A DNA stretch of 22,482 bases from CAYVWB01 sp964455395. GTDB taxonomy: Bacteria > Desulfobacterota > Desulfovibrionia > Desulfovibrionales > Desulfovibrionaceae. Under the pieces are notes generated by a model that saw nothing but the letters and a program-made list of their open reading frames with translations, did not search any database and had not been told where the DNA came from. The position numbers were made by a program, and so were the translations under genes. Below, one piece after another: positions 14,054 to 21,631 of the stretch. Every line of letters begins with the position of its first letter. The first letter of the stretch is position 1. The stretch spans positions 1 to 22,482 of the forward strand of contig CAYVWB010000069.1 in the NCBI GenBank assembly GCA_964455395.1, written 5' to 3'.

Positions 14054-16585
14054 ATGAAAAGAATCCTCCTCGGCGTCGCAATCACGGCGCTCCTCCTCGC
14101 CACCTTGGCTGCGGCATCCGCTGTGGGCGTGTACATGTGGGCCGCGCGCGACTTGCCGAGCTTTCAGCGCATCACGGACTACAACCCCTCCTTGGTCACC
14201 ACGGTGTACGACCGTTCCGGGGCCGTGCTGGGTCATTTCTATCGGGAAAAGCGCTTCCTCGTGCGGCTGCAAGACATGCCGGACCATCTGGTGCGGGCGT
14301 TCCTCGCCGCCGAGGACTCGGAGTTCTTCAAACACCCCGGCGTGGACCTCATGGCCATCGCTCGCGCCATGGTGAAGAACCTCGCCGCCGGAGACATCCG
14401 CCAAGGCGGCTCCACCATCACCCAGCAGATCATCAAGCGTCTGCTGCTGACGCCGGAGAAGAGCTACGAGCGCAAGATCAAGGAAGCCATCCTCGCCTAT
14501 CGTCTGGAGAACTACCTCTCCAAGGAAGACATCCTCACCATTTACCTGAACCATATTTTCCTGGGCGCGCGCAGCTATGGCGTGGAGGCGGCGGCGCGCA
14601 GCTACTTCGGCAAGCACGTGGGCGAGCTGAGCCTTGCGGAAGCCGCCGTGCTGGCGGGACTGCCACAGGCCCCTTCGCGGTACGATCCCTATCGCCATCC
14701 CGAACGCGCCAAAGCCCGTCAGAAGTACGTGCTGGGCCGCATGCTCACTCTGGGCTGGATAACCCAGCAGCAATACGACAACGCCCTGAACGCGCCCCTG
14801 GAGTACACCGCCATGGACGACCCCTCCTGGCGGGTCGGCGCATACTATCTGGAAGAAGTACGGCGCTTCCTCATCGACTATCTCTCGGAAGAGAACATGG
14901 CGGCCCAAGGCGTCACCCTGGATCGCTACGGCGAAGACGCCGTCTACGAGTCCGGTCTGCATGTCTACACGGCGGTGGACCTGGAACACCAGCGCGCCGC
15001 CGAGGCGGCCTTGCGCAATGGCCTGGAGGCTTCCACGAAGCGCCGTGGCTGGCGCGGCCCCTTGCAGACGCTCACGCCCCAGGCCATAGCGGAGTTTCTC
15101 GCCGACCAGGAAGGCGTGCTGGAGGATCTGGCCAGCGGGGAGTGGGTGCAGGTCGTGGTCACGGAGGTCTCCAGGGAGGGCGCGGTGGCGCGTTTCGGCA
15201 ACTTCCAGGGACACCTCCCTGTGGCGAGCATGCGCTGGTGCCGTACGCCCGACCCCAAGAAAGCGCCGGAACAGGTCCCCCCCGTGAACGACGCCCGCGA
15301 GGTGTTGAAAGTGGGGGACGTGGTGTGGGCTTCGCGGGTGGACCTCGCTTCCCTGGACGCGGACGACCGCAAACGTCACACCCCCCCGGCCGAGGGCATG
15401 GTCCCCATGGCGCTGGAACAGAAGCCTCTGGTGCAAGGCGCGTTGGTCTCCATAGAACCGCCTTCCGGGGAAGTGCGCGCACTCGTGGGCGGCTACGACT
15501 TTCAGGAGAGCCACTTCAACCGCGCCACCCAGGCCGTGCGACAACCCGGCTCGCTGTTCAAGCCCTTCGTCTATTCGGCGGCGCTGGACGCCGGTTTCAC
15601 CCCGGCCAGCATCATCATGGACGCGCCGGTGGAGTTCCGCTTCGGCGGCAAGGTGTGGCGGCCCGGCAACTTCGAAAACAAGCACTTCGGGCCCACGCTC
15701 TTCCGCACTGCGCTGGTGAAGTCCCGCAACACGGTCACCGTGCGCATCGCGCAGCGCATGGGAATCGACAAGGTCATCGAACGCGCCAAGGCCATGGGCG
15801 TGGATTCCGAACTGCCGCGCAACCTCTCCATTTCGCTGGGGTCCGTGGGCGTCACGCCGCTCAACATCTGCGAAGCCTACACCGCTTTCGCCCGCGAGGG
15901 CACGCTCATCGAACCGCGCATGACGCTCGCCGTGAAAGGGGCCTGGGGCGAGGACCTCTACCTCAACGCGCCCGAGGTCCGCGAGGCCATCAGCCCGCAG
16001 AACGCCTACATCATGGACGCCATCCTCAAGGACGTGGTGCAGCACGGCACGGGTTGGCGCGCCAAGGTGCTGAACCGTCCCGTGGCCGGCAAGACAGGCA
16101 CCACCAACAACGAACAGGACGCCTGGTTCATGGGCTTCACCCCCTACCTGCTCACGGGCGTCTACGTGGGGTTCGACAAGCTCACGCCCATGGGCAAGTT
16201 CGAAACGGGCTCGCGCGCGGCTTCGCCCATCTGGGTGGATTACCGTCGGGTCGTGGAAGAGCGCTACCCCGCACGGGACTTCCCCACGCCGCCGGACATC
16301 GTCCACGTGAACATCGACCCCGCCACAGGGCGGCAAGCCCTCGGCGTGGAGGAAGAGACCATCTTCCTGCCGTTCATCGCCGGCACGGAACCCAAGCGCC
16401 GCATCATGCCCGGCCCGCCGCTCCCCACCGGCCCTGCAGAGATCGTCGATCCCACGAATCCCCGGGACCCCATGGACCCCCTGGGTCCCGCCCTGGCGGG
16501 ACAGACCGAGGAACAGGGCGTGCAGGAACGTGAGCGTTCCGGGGGCCTTCCGGCTTTCGCCGAAGACCTGCTCAAACAGTTCTGA
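14054..16585 (+). CDS. mrcA: Class A penicillin-binding protein 1A
   Basis: The 843-residue bifunctional enzyme polymerises lipid II into glycan strands and cross-links the peptides, acting in the periplasm and anchored by one N-terminal helix (about 4-30). The GT51 domain shows AEDSEFFKHPG with the catalytic Glu87 and GGSTITQQ at 118-125. The transpeptidase domain has the active serine in SLFK (S500, K503), SRN (557-559) and KTGT (680-683). Between them a segment (about 355-400) has the look of the OB-like insert of PBP1A, which argues for PBP1A over PBP1B. The tail after 760 is rich in Pro, Gly and Glu and is probably flexible. GAGG ten bases before the ATG supports the start. Confidence 0.95.
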   Translation: MKRILLGVAITALLLATLAAASAVGVYMWAARDLPSFQRITDYNPSLVTTVYDRSGAVLGHFYREKRFLVRLQDMPDHLVRAFLAAEDSEFFKHPGVDLMAIARAMVKNLAAGDIRQGGSTITQQIIKRLLLTPEKSYERKIKEAILAYRLENYLSKEDILTIYLNHIFLGARSYGVEAAARSYFGKHVGELSLAEAAVLAGLPQAPSRYDPYRHPERAKARQKYVLGRMLTLGWITQQQYDNALNAPLEYTAMDDPSWRVGAYYLEEVRRFLIDYLSEENMAAQGVTLDRYGEDAVYESGLHVYTAVDLEHQRAAEAALRNGLEASTKRRGWRGPLQTLTPQAIAEFLADQEGVLEDLASGEWVQVVVTEVSREGAVARFGNFQGHLPVASMRWCRTPDPKKAPEQVPPVNDAREVLKVGDVVWASRVDLASLDADDRKRHTPPAEGMVPMALEQKPLVQGALVSIEPPSGEVRALVGGYDFQESHFNRATQAVRQPGSLFKPFVYSAALDAGFTPASIIMDAPVEFRFGGKVWRPGNFENKHFGPTLFRTALVKSRNTVTVRIAQRMGIDKVIERAKAMGVDSELPRNLSISLGSVGVTPLNICEAYTAFAREGTLIEPRMTLAVKGAWGEDLYLNAPEVREAISPQNAYIMDAILKDVVQHGTGWRAKVLNRPVAGKTGTTNNEQDAWFMGFTPYLLTGVYVGFDKLTPMGKFETGSRAASPIWVDYRRVVEERYPARDFPTPPDIVHVNIDPATGRQALGVEEETIFLPFIAGTEPKRRIMPGPPLPTGPAEIVDPTNPRDPMDPLGPALAGQTEEQGVQERERSGGLPAFAEDLLKQF

Positions 16586-16663
16586 CGCGAAGACGAAGCC
16601 GGCCGAACGCGTCGCGCCGCTGTTGCAGCTCCTGCCGACCTGAGGTCGCGCCGTGGGGAGCGT

Positions 16664-16767
16664 CCTCGCATGGTGCAGGCGTGTGACGCCATCGCTCCAG
16701 TCGACCTCGCTGCCGCTCTGGATGGTTTCGATCACCTCGCATGTTGCAGTCGTGTGACGCCGTCGCT
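16664..16767. repeat. 33-bp imperfect direct repeat upstream of the membrane-protein gene
   Basis: Copies at 16664-16696 and 16735-16767 differ at three positions. The second copy supplies the -35 and spacer of a promoter, with the -10 starting at its last base. The first copy has the same GTGTGACGCC core but GTGCAG instead of TTGCAG and no -10. It could be a regulator site repeated 71 bp apart or a duplicated promoter segment. Confidence 0.75.
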
Positions 16768-16772
16768 ATGAT
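16744..16772 (+). promoter_or_regulatory. Promoter of the six-TM membrane protein gene, probably leaderless
   Basis: TTGCAG (16744-16749) and TATGAT (16767-16772) are separated by exactly 17 bases. The normal start of transcription, seven bases past the -10, is the A of the ATG at 16779. No ribosome binding site is present. Confidence 0.7.
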
Positions 16773-16778
16773 GCAGGC

Positions 16779-17504
16779 ATGTCGACACCTTACGAAAACG
16801 CACCGGCCCACGCGACGGAGGCGTCCCAGTTGCGCCGCGGAGGTGTGTATGCGGTGTGGGCGTGCGTGGTCATCGCCGTGTTGATCCTGGGCCTCGCAGC
16901 GACGCTCAAGCTGTGGCTGGACGTGCCGATTCGCTGGATGACAAGGGATCCCGTGGCCTTGCTGGACTACGAAAACCCCTTCATCGGCGCGATCTCCCAC
17001 GCCGGAGTGCTCTTCTGGGCCGCTGCGGCGGCTGTGGCGCGGTTCAGCGCGGCGCTGTTCAGAAGCAGAAGCCAACCTGCCCTGGCGGCCTGTTATCTGC
17101 AGGGCGCAGCGCTCAGCGCGCTGCTGCTTTTCGACGACCTCTTCATGCTCCACGAGCGCGTCCTTCCCGCGCTGCTGGGCGTCCCGGAAGCCGCCATCTA
17201 CGCGGTGTACGCGTGCGCGGCCGGCGCGTACCTCATACGCTGCCGCGCCGTGCTTCTCGCCGCGCCGCACGGCGCGCTGGCGGCTGCGCTGGGCTTTTTC
17301 GCGTTCTCCATGGCGGCGGATTTTTTGGGAGATTTCCCTGGCCAGACGTTTCTCGAAGACGGCTCCAAGCTCCTGGGGGTCGCCTGCTGGTGCGCCTTCT
17401 TCATCCGCAGCGCCCTGCACTGGCTGGCGCATGACGCGGCGGCGGGCCCGAGTCGAGCCGCAGACAGCGCCATCACAGCCGATTGCGTCAGATCCTCCGG
17501 ATGA
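16779..17504 (+). CDS. Six-TM membrane protein of unknown function
   Basis: The 241-residue product has about six hydrophobic segments (near 23-45, 70-92, 104-122, 134-155, 165-184, 196-214) and short loops, so it is an inner-membrane protein. Polar residues at or near helix ends look functional: FDDLFMLHE at 118-126, ADFLGD at 180-185 and EDGSKLLG at 193-200, with H214 in the last helix. Acid and histidine clusters in membrane helices recall metal-dependent membrane hydrolases such as the ceramidase superfamily, but the diagnostic motif set is not complete, so this is only a hint. The ATG at 16779 has no ribosome binding site and coincides with the predicted transcription start. A cupin gene follows 71 bases later with its own promoter. 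Confidence 0.7.
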   Translation: MSTPYENAPAHATEASQLRRGGVYAVWACVVIAVLILGLAATLKLWLDVPIRWMTRDPVALLDYENPFIGAISHAGVLFWAAAAAVARFSAALFRSRSQPALAACYLQGAALSALLLFDDLFMLHERVLPALLGVPEAAIYAVYACAAGAYLIRCRAVLLAAPHGALAAALGFFAFSMAADFLGDFPGQTFLEDGSKLLGVACWCAFFIRSALHWLAHDAAAGPSRAADSAITADCVRSSG

Positions 17505-17539
17505 GCACGGAGATCACAAGGAGCGCAACTGCGACGGGC

Positions 17540-17568
17540 TTGGACTCGGCGGGGATTTACGGCATGAT
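17540..17568 (+). promoter_or_regulatory. Promoter of the cupin gene, probably leaderless
   Basis: TTGGAC (17540-17545) and CATGAT (17563-17568) are 17 bases apart. The ATG at 17576 is eight bases past the -10, so transcription should begin on or just before it. The sequence around the -10 (ATGATGCAG then GCATG) is the same as at the upstream gene's promoter. Confidence 0.6.
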
Positions 17569-17575
17569 GCAGCGC

Positions 17576-17971
17576 ATGAACGCTCCCAAGCACGCCTGGG
17601 GTGAAGCCCCGCCCTACGTCACCAAGGACGGCTCCGTCATCCGCGAACTCATGCACCCGGCCGTCCACGCCGGGCTGGGCGTCGCGCGACAGAGTCTGGC
17701 CGAAGCCCGCGTCCCCCCCGGCGGGCGGACCCATCTGCATCGACACCGAAAGACGGAAGAGCTCTACCACGTGACCGCCGGGCAAGGGACCATGCGCCTG
17801 GGCGAGCAAGCGTTCCCCATCGCCCCCGGCGACACCGTCTGCATTCCACCGGGAACCCTCCACGGGCTGGAAAACCCCGGCGCCGACGAGCTGGTGGTGC
17901 TCTGCTGCTGCGCGCCGTCCTACAGCCACGACGACACGGTCCTGACCGAGCCCGATCAGGCTGGCGCGTGA
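17576..17971 (+). CDS. Single-domain cupin protein
   Basis: A 131-residue protein with both cupin motifs. HLHRHRKTEELYHVTAGQG (53-71) carries the His, His and Glu metal ligands, and GDTVCIPPGTLHGLEN (85-100) carries the last His (H96). It is a small beta-barrel likely to bind a divalent metal; the family includes sugar isomerases, dioxygenases and plain binding proteins, and nothing in the sequence picks one. The ATG at 17576 starts the family-typical N-terminus; an earlier in-frame ATG at 17483 would overlap the previous gene and adds no domain sequence. The end has Cys111, Cys112 and a nearby Cys110, which is unusual. The tautomerase gene follows 32 bases later and is likely co-transcribed. 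Confidence 0.88.
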   Translation: MNAPKHAWGEAPPYVTKDGSVIRELMHPAVHAGLGVARQSLAEARVPPGGRTHLHRHRKTEELYHVTAGQGTMRLGEQAFPIAPGDTVCIPPGTLHGLENPGADELVVLCCCAPSYSHDDTVLTEPDQAGA

Positions 17972-18003
17972 CCGTGCCTGAACCCTCACCAAGGAGCCGC
18001 CCC

Positions 18004-18354
18004 ATGCCCAGCTTGCGCATTGAAACCAACGTGGCGCTGGAAGCCGATCAAGCCAGGGACCTGGTCGCCAAGGCCACCAGCCTCGTCGCGGACGTGCTGG
18101 AAAAGTCCGAACGCTACGTCATGGTCATCATCCACCCCGGCGTGGTCATGGCCATGGGCGCGGAGGCGGGAGAGCCCGCGGCGTACGTCTCCCTCGTCTC
18201 CCTCGGGCTGCCAGAAGGCGCGCCCACTCGATTGGTGGAGGGCCTCTGCGGCTTGCTGGAGGCGCAAGCGAACATCCCTCAGGACCGCGTCTTCGTGGAG
18301 CTGCGGGACCACCCCCGAACCCTCTTCGGCTACAACGGCAAGCCCTTCGCCTGA
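18004..18354 (+). CDS. MIF-type tautomerase
   Basis: The 116-residue product belongs to the macrophage migration inhibitory factor branch of the tautomerase superfamily, trimeric enzymes that interconvert keto and enol forms of phenylpyruvate-like compounds. Proline follows the initiator Met and would be the catalytic base after Met removal. A lysine in EKSERY aligns with MIF Lys32, and the end NGKPFA matches the NNSTFA end of MIF. The length is almost the same as animal MIF (about 115). The start is set by AAGGAG seven bases upstream and by the need for proline at position two. The natural substrate in bacteria is not established. Confidence 0.88.
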   Translation: MPSLRIETNVALEADQARDLVAKATSLVADVLEKSERYVMVIIHPGVVMAMGAEAGEPAAYVSLVSLGLPEGAPTRLVEGLCGLLEAQANIPQDRVFVELRDHPRTLFGYNGKPFA

Positions 18355-18373
18355 GGCCGCCTGCTTCACGCGG

Positions 18374-18402
18374 TTTCCTCTTCAGAAAGAAGCTGCTATG
18401 GT
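18374..18402 (+). promoter_or_regulatory. Possible promoter of the MuiA-like gene
   Basis: TATGGT (18397-18402) is a good -10, with TTTCCT 17 bases upstream as a weak -35. A GGGCGT/ACGCCC inverted repeat (18405-18421) covers the expected transcription start and could be an operator or leader hairpin. Confidence 0.4.
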
Positions 18403-18453
18403 CCGGGCGTCACGAACGCCCTCCTCACGGAGCTGTAACGCAAGGAGCTGCCC

Positions 18454-20139
18454 ATGCCACTTCGCCATTGCCGGCGCCTGCCGCGCTCGGCTCCCGGCCG
18501 CACGGCTCGGCGCGCGCGTGCGCACGTCGCGGCTGCTGTCGCCATAACCCTGTCCATGACGGCCTTCACGCTCCTGACGACTCTGCCTGTCGGCGCACAG
18601 CAGGACGACGCCGGCAACGCCACCGCCGCAACGCTTTCCAGCTCCGCCATCGTGGAGGCCACGCTGTATCCCGAATCCGCCCAGGTGACGCAGACCGTGC
18701 GCGGCGCCCTGCAGGACGGCGCCCTCATCTTCGAACTCCCCGCGCAGGCGGACCCCGACACCTTGCGTGTGGAGCCCATGACCGAAGGCTACGCCTTGCA
18801 GGACGTCACGTGGTCCAAGAAATCGTCGGAGACGACGCAGGAGCCCGAAACCCTGCGTACGCTGCGTGAGGAACTGCGACAGGTCCGCATGTCGCTGGCC
18901 GAAACGAACGGCGAGCTGGAGGCCGTGGAGGCTCGGCTGGCGTACTGGCGCAATCTGCCGGAATTCGCTCCGGAACGGGCCGCCGAGCTGGAGAACGCCG
19001 CCGCCGTCATGGGACGGGAGATTGCGGAACTCTCGGCTTCGCGATTCCCCTTGGAAGAGCGTCGCGACAGGTTGACGCGCGAGGAAAAGCGACTCGCCAC
19101 GGAGTTGGAGCAAATCACGGGCGAGGCGCGCGCGCCCTGGCGGGTCCAGGCGCAGCTCACCCCCCCGGCCGGCGGAACGGCGCCGGCCGGGGACGACATC
19201 TCGCTGACAGCTGTCTACACTCTCGGAGGATGCGGCTGGCGTCCTGCATATCGGCTGGAGGCGCGTCCCGGGGCCTCGCATGTGGGCTTCACCTTCGAGG
19301 CGTCCTTGTGGCAGAGCTCCGGCGCGGATTGGCGCGACGTCGCCATCCAGCTGGCCACGGTTCGACCGGCTGCGGGCCTCACGCCGCCCACGCTGCCGCC
19401 GTGGATCATTCAGGAGCGACCCGAAGCCAAGCCCATGCCCCGCGGCGGCGAGGCCATGCTCATGCGCGCGCCCCCCTCGCCCGACGCGCAACAAACCGTC
19501 GCAGAAGCGCCGCCGCCACGAGAACAGCGCCGCGCGACCTATTCCGTCTGGAACCTCGGCCGACGCGACCTCCCCGCAGGACCGCCGACGCGCGTCGCCC
19601 TGGAAGAGGCCCGCTGGACCGCGGATTTCCTCTATACCTTGCGGCCCGCTCGCGGGGAACAGGCGTACCTCACGGCGCAGGTCACCTTGCCGGAAACGCC
19701 CGACTTGCCCCCCGGCGAAGCGCTCTATCTGGTGGACGGCGCTGTCATCGGCAAGCGCGAGTTCTCCCTGGAGCGACGCGACCCCGAACTCTTCTTCGGC
19801 CCTTCGCCGCTGCTGGTGGGCTCCATGCGGCTCACCCAGCGCCAAGCCGGCGACGCCGGCGTCATCAGCGCCAAGCAGACCCACCTGTGGCGCTGGGAGA
19901 TCGAAGTGATCAACGGCGCGAACCACGCCGCCCACCTCCGAGTGGAGGAGCCCACGCCCGAGAGCCGCCACGAGGATATCGCCCTCGAGATCAACTCCAC
20001 CCCCGAAGCCGAGCGCGCCAAGGATGAGAATCTGCTCGTTTGGGAAAAGACCCTGGACCCCGGCGCGGAGTGGATCATCCAACATGAAGTGAAGATCGTC
20101 GCGCCGAAAGCGATGGCGCTGGACCTGGGCTGGCGCTGA
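18454..20139 (+). CDS. Secreted MuiA-like DUF4140/DUF4139 protein
   Basis: A 561-residue exported protein. A basic N-terminus and hydrophobic stretch (24-45) end at VGA-QQ, a good signal peptidase I site. DUF4140 follows (ATLYPESAQVTQ near 69-80), then a coiled coil of about 90 residues (132-222, many Glu, Arg and Leu). DUF4139 comes next with GGCGWRPAYRLEA near 256-268 and runs to the C-terminus. This order is that of the mucoidy-inhibitor A family, whose biochemical role is not known; a cell-envelope function is likely. A Pro/Ala-rich linker (about 310-355) interrupts DUF4139. AAGGAG six bases before the ATG fixes the start. The DUF4019 gene follows 59 bases later. Confidence 0.88.
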   Translation: MPLRHCRRLPRSAPGRTARRARAHVAAAVAITLSMTAFTLLTTLPVGAQQDDAGNATAATLSSSAIVEATLYPESAQVTQTVRGALQDGALIFELPAQADPDTLRVEPMTEGYALQDVTWSKKSSETTQEPETLRTLREELRQVRMSLAETNGELEAVEARLAYWRNLPEFAPERAAELENAAAVMGREIAELSASRFPLEERRDRLTREEKRLATELEQITGEARAPWRVQAQLTPPAGGTAPAGDDISLTAVYTLGGCGWRPAYRLEARPGASHVGFTFEASLWQSSGADWRDVAIQLATVRPAAGLTPPTLPPWIIQERPEAKPMPRGGEAMLMRAPPSPDAQQTVAEAPPPREQRRATYSVWNLGRRDLPAGPPTRVALEEARWTADFLYTLRPARGEQAYLTAQVTLPETPDLPPGEALYLVDGAVIGKREFSLERRDPELFFGPSPLLVGSMRLTQRQAGDAGVISAKQTHLWRWEIEVINGANHAAHLRVEEPTPESRHEDIALEINSTPEAERAKDENLLVWEKTLDPGAEWIIQHEVKIVAPKAMALDLGWR

Positions 20140-20198
20140 GCTGCCGGCCCGCATCCCCCCTGCGGCGCACGCAGGGCAGGTTTTGGAGGAACCGTACG

Positions 20199-20654
20199 AT
20201 GTCACGAGCTGCTGCGCGAATGCGCGTCCTTGTCCTCGTCCTCGTTCTGGCTCTGGCGCTGACGCACCCTGGTGCAGCCACGGCCCAGCCCCTCGAACTC
20301 TCCGCCCAGGAGCGCGCCGCCGCCTTGAAAGCACTCGAGTCCTGGCTCGCCCTGGTGGACGACGGCGACTACGCCGCCAGCTGGGAAGAAGCCGCCGAGC
20401 TCTTCAAATCGATGGTGCCGGAAGAGGAATGGCTCGACCAGTTGACAGCCGCCAGGAAGCCCCTGGGCCAACTCCTCATGCGGGACTTCGTCCAGGCCGA
20501 CGCCGCAGCCTCCCTGCCCGGCGCTCCGGACGGCGAGTACCTCGTCGCCGTCTACAAGACCAACTTCGTCAACAAGCAGGGCGCTGTGGAGACCGTGACC
20601 GTCATGCGCGACCCCGACGGCGTCTGGCGTACGGCCGGCTACTTCATCCGCTGA
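20199..20654 (+). CDS. Secreted DUF4019 protein
   Basis: The 151-residue product starts with a clear signal peptide (hydrophobic core 9-21, cleavage after ATA at 29). The mature part of about 120 residues matches DUF4019 along its length: WLALVDDGDYAASWEEAAELFK, then RKPLGQL, LPGAPDGEYLVAVYKTNFVNK and a final DGVWRTAGYFIR. The family is small, periplasmic and without known function; its fold resembles NTF2-like ligand-binding proteins by general shape. GGAGGA eight bases before the ATG supports the start. It probably shares a transcript with the MuiA-like gene and ends at the hairpin 46 bases downstream. Confidence 0.9.
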   Translation: MSRAAARMRVLVLVLVLALALTHPGAATAQPLELSAQERAAALKALESWLALVDDGDYAASWEEAAELFKSMVPEEEWLDQLTAARKPLGQLLMRDFVQADAAASLPGAPDGEYLVAVYKTNFVNKQGAVETVTVMRDPDGVWRTAGYFIR

Positions 20655-20700
20655 CAACACGAGGTCCGGGAGCGCTCCCTCGCCCGGGCGCCATGACCAC

Positions 20701-20738
20701 AAGCCGCCGGCGCGTGAAGCGTGTTGCGCCGGCGGTTT
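20701..20738. terminator. Bidirectional terminator-like hairpin between convergent genes
   Basis: A 13-bp stem (20701-20713 with 20726-20738, including one G-U wobble) and a 12-base loop lie between the DUF4019 stop and the SRAP stop. The stem core CCGCCGGCGC is very stable. The T run after it is only three bases inside the stem, so it may act together with Rho. Confidence 0.65.
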
Positions 20739-20760
20739 GGCGCGCGGCGCCTGCTCTCCG

Positions 20761-21423
20761 CTATGGATTCTTCGGATTGTTGAGAGCGGGCGACTCCGGC
20801 GCGAGCGCCATGGCTTCCGCCGGGTACGGAGCCAGCAGCGCCTGCAAGCGGGCGGCCGGCGTCGTTTCATCCAGCCAGAGCGCGTAGGCCGCCGCTGGCA
20901 GGATGACGGGCATGCGATCGTGAACGCGCGCCACCAAAGGGTTCGCCGCCGTGGTGAGGATGGTTGTCGAACGCAAGGGGGGCGCGTCCTCGCGGGCGGC
21001 GGGATCCCGCCATGTCTCCCAGAGGCCGGCCATGGCGAAGAGCGCCGGCTCGCCGTCTTCGGCCGTCACGGTCACGGCATAGGGCTGCTTGCTCCCGTCG
21101 GGACGCTTCTCCCATTCGTAGAACCGGTCTGCGGGGATGAGACAGCGACGCTTGGCGAAGGCTCCCCGGAACGCCGGCTTCTGTGCGACAGTCTCGCTGC
21201 GGGCGTTGATCATCTTGTAGCCCGTGGCGCGGTCCTTGGCCCAATGGGGAACCAAGCCCCAGTGGAAGAGCGTCAGCGCCCGACCCGCAGGCGTCGCCAC
21301 CACGGCGGGAATGGACGAGCCCGGTGCGATGTTGCGCCGCGGCTCGAACGGTTCGGCCGCCGCCAGATCGAAATGCTCCCACGCGCGCTTGGGTGGGAGG
21401 GTGAAGCCGAATCTGCCGCACAT
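20761..21423 (-). CDS. yedK: SRAP domain protein (YedK/HMCES family)
   Basis: The 220-residue protein forms a thiazolidine crosslink with abasic sites in single-stranded DNA and so shields them from breakage. Key residues are visible: Cys2 right after Met (MCGRF), N73 in INARSE, E103 in DRFYEWE and H168 in ARVHDRMPVIL. Length is normal. AAGGAG five bases before the ATG fixes the start. The name SOS-response-associated comes from genome context in other bacteria; no recognisable LexA box was found here. It is divergent from an RNase H-like exonuclease-domain gene, an association that also points to DNA maintenance. Confidence 0.95.
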   Translation of the reverse strand: MCGRFGFTLPPKRAWEHFDLAAAEPFEPRRNIAPGSSIPAVVATPAGRALTLFHWGLVPHWAKDRATGYKMINARSETVAQKPAFRGAFAKRRCLIPADRFYEWEKRPDGSKQPYAVTVTAEDGEPALFAMAGLWETWRDPAAREDAPPLRSTTILTTAANPLVARVHDRMPVILPAAAYALWLDETTPAARLQALLAPYPAEAMALAPESPALNNPKNP

Positions 21424-21446
21424 GGGGGCTCCTTGCGGGTGCGGGG

Positions 21447-21475
21447 TTGCGCGCGGCCGTCGGGATGGCTAGAGT
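21447..21475 (+). promoter_or_regulatory. Possible promoter of the RNase H-like gene
   Basis: TTGCGC (21447-21452) and TAGAGT (21470-21475) are 17 bases apart, each box partly matched. It would give a leader of about 150 bases to the TTG start and would contain the 17-bp repeat pair. Confidence 0.4.
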
Positions 21476-21574
21476 GCCGCGCATCGCGCCGTCGCTCATT
21501 CAGAATGCATCGACGGTCTGGACCGACCCCGGAGCGTGTCCGAATACGGTCGAGCCGCTCTGCTTCACCACGTC

Positions 21575-21611
21575 GTCCACGTTCGTCCGCGGCTGTCCAC
21601 GTTCGTCCGCG
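21575..21611. repeat. Tandem 17-bp repeat with 20-bp period
   Basis: GTCCACGTTCGTCCGCG occurs at 21575-21591 and 21595-21611, perfectly repeated with a 3-base gap. It lies 20 bases before the likely TTG start of the RNase H-like gene and about 150 bases upstream of the SRAP gene. It could be a two-site operator or a simple duplication in a leader; it is also open in the reading frame of the following gene. Confidence 0.85.
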
Positions 21612-21631
21612 ACCATACCACGAGATCGCTT

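Noticed and set aside
14030..16735. 901-codon minus-strand open frame
   Set aside because: It is the antisense of the penicillin-binding protein gene, whose own frame carries every catalytic motif.
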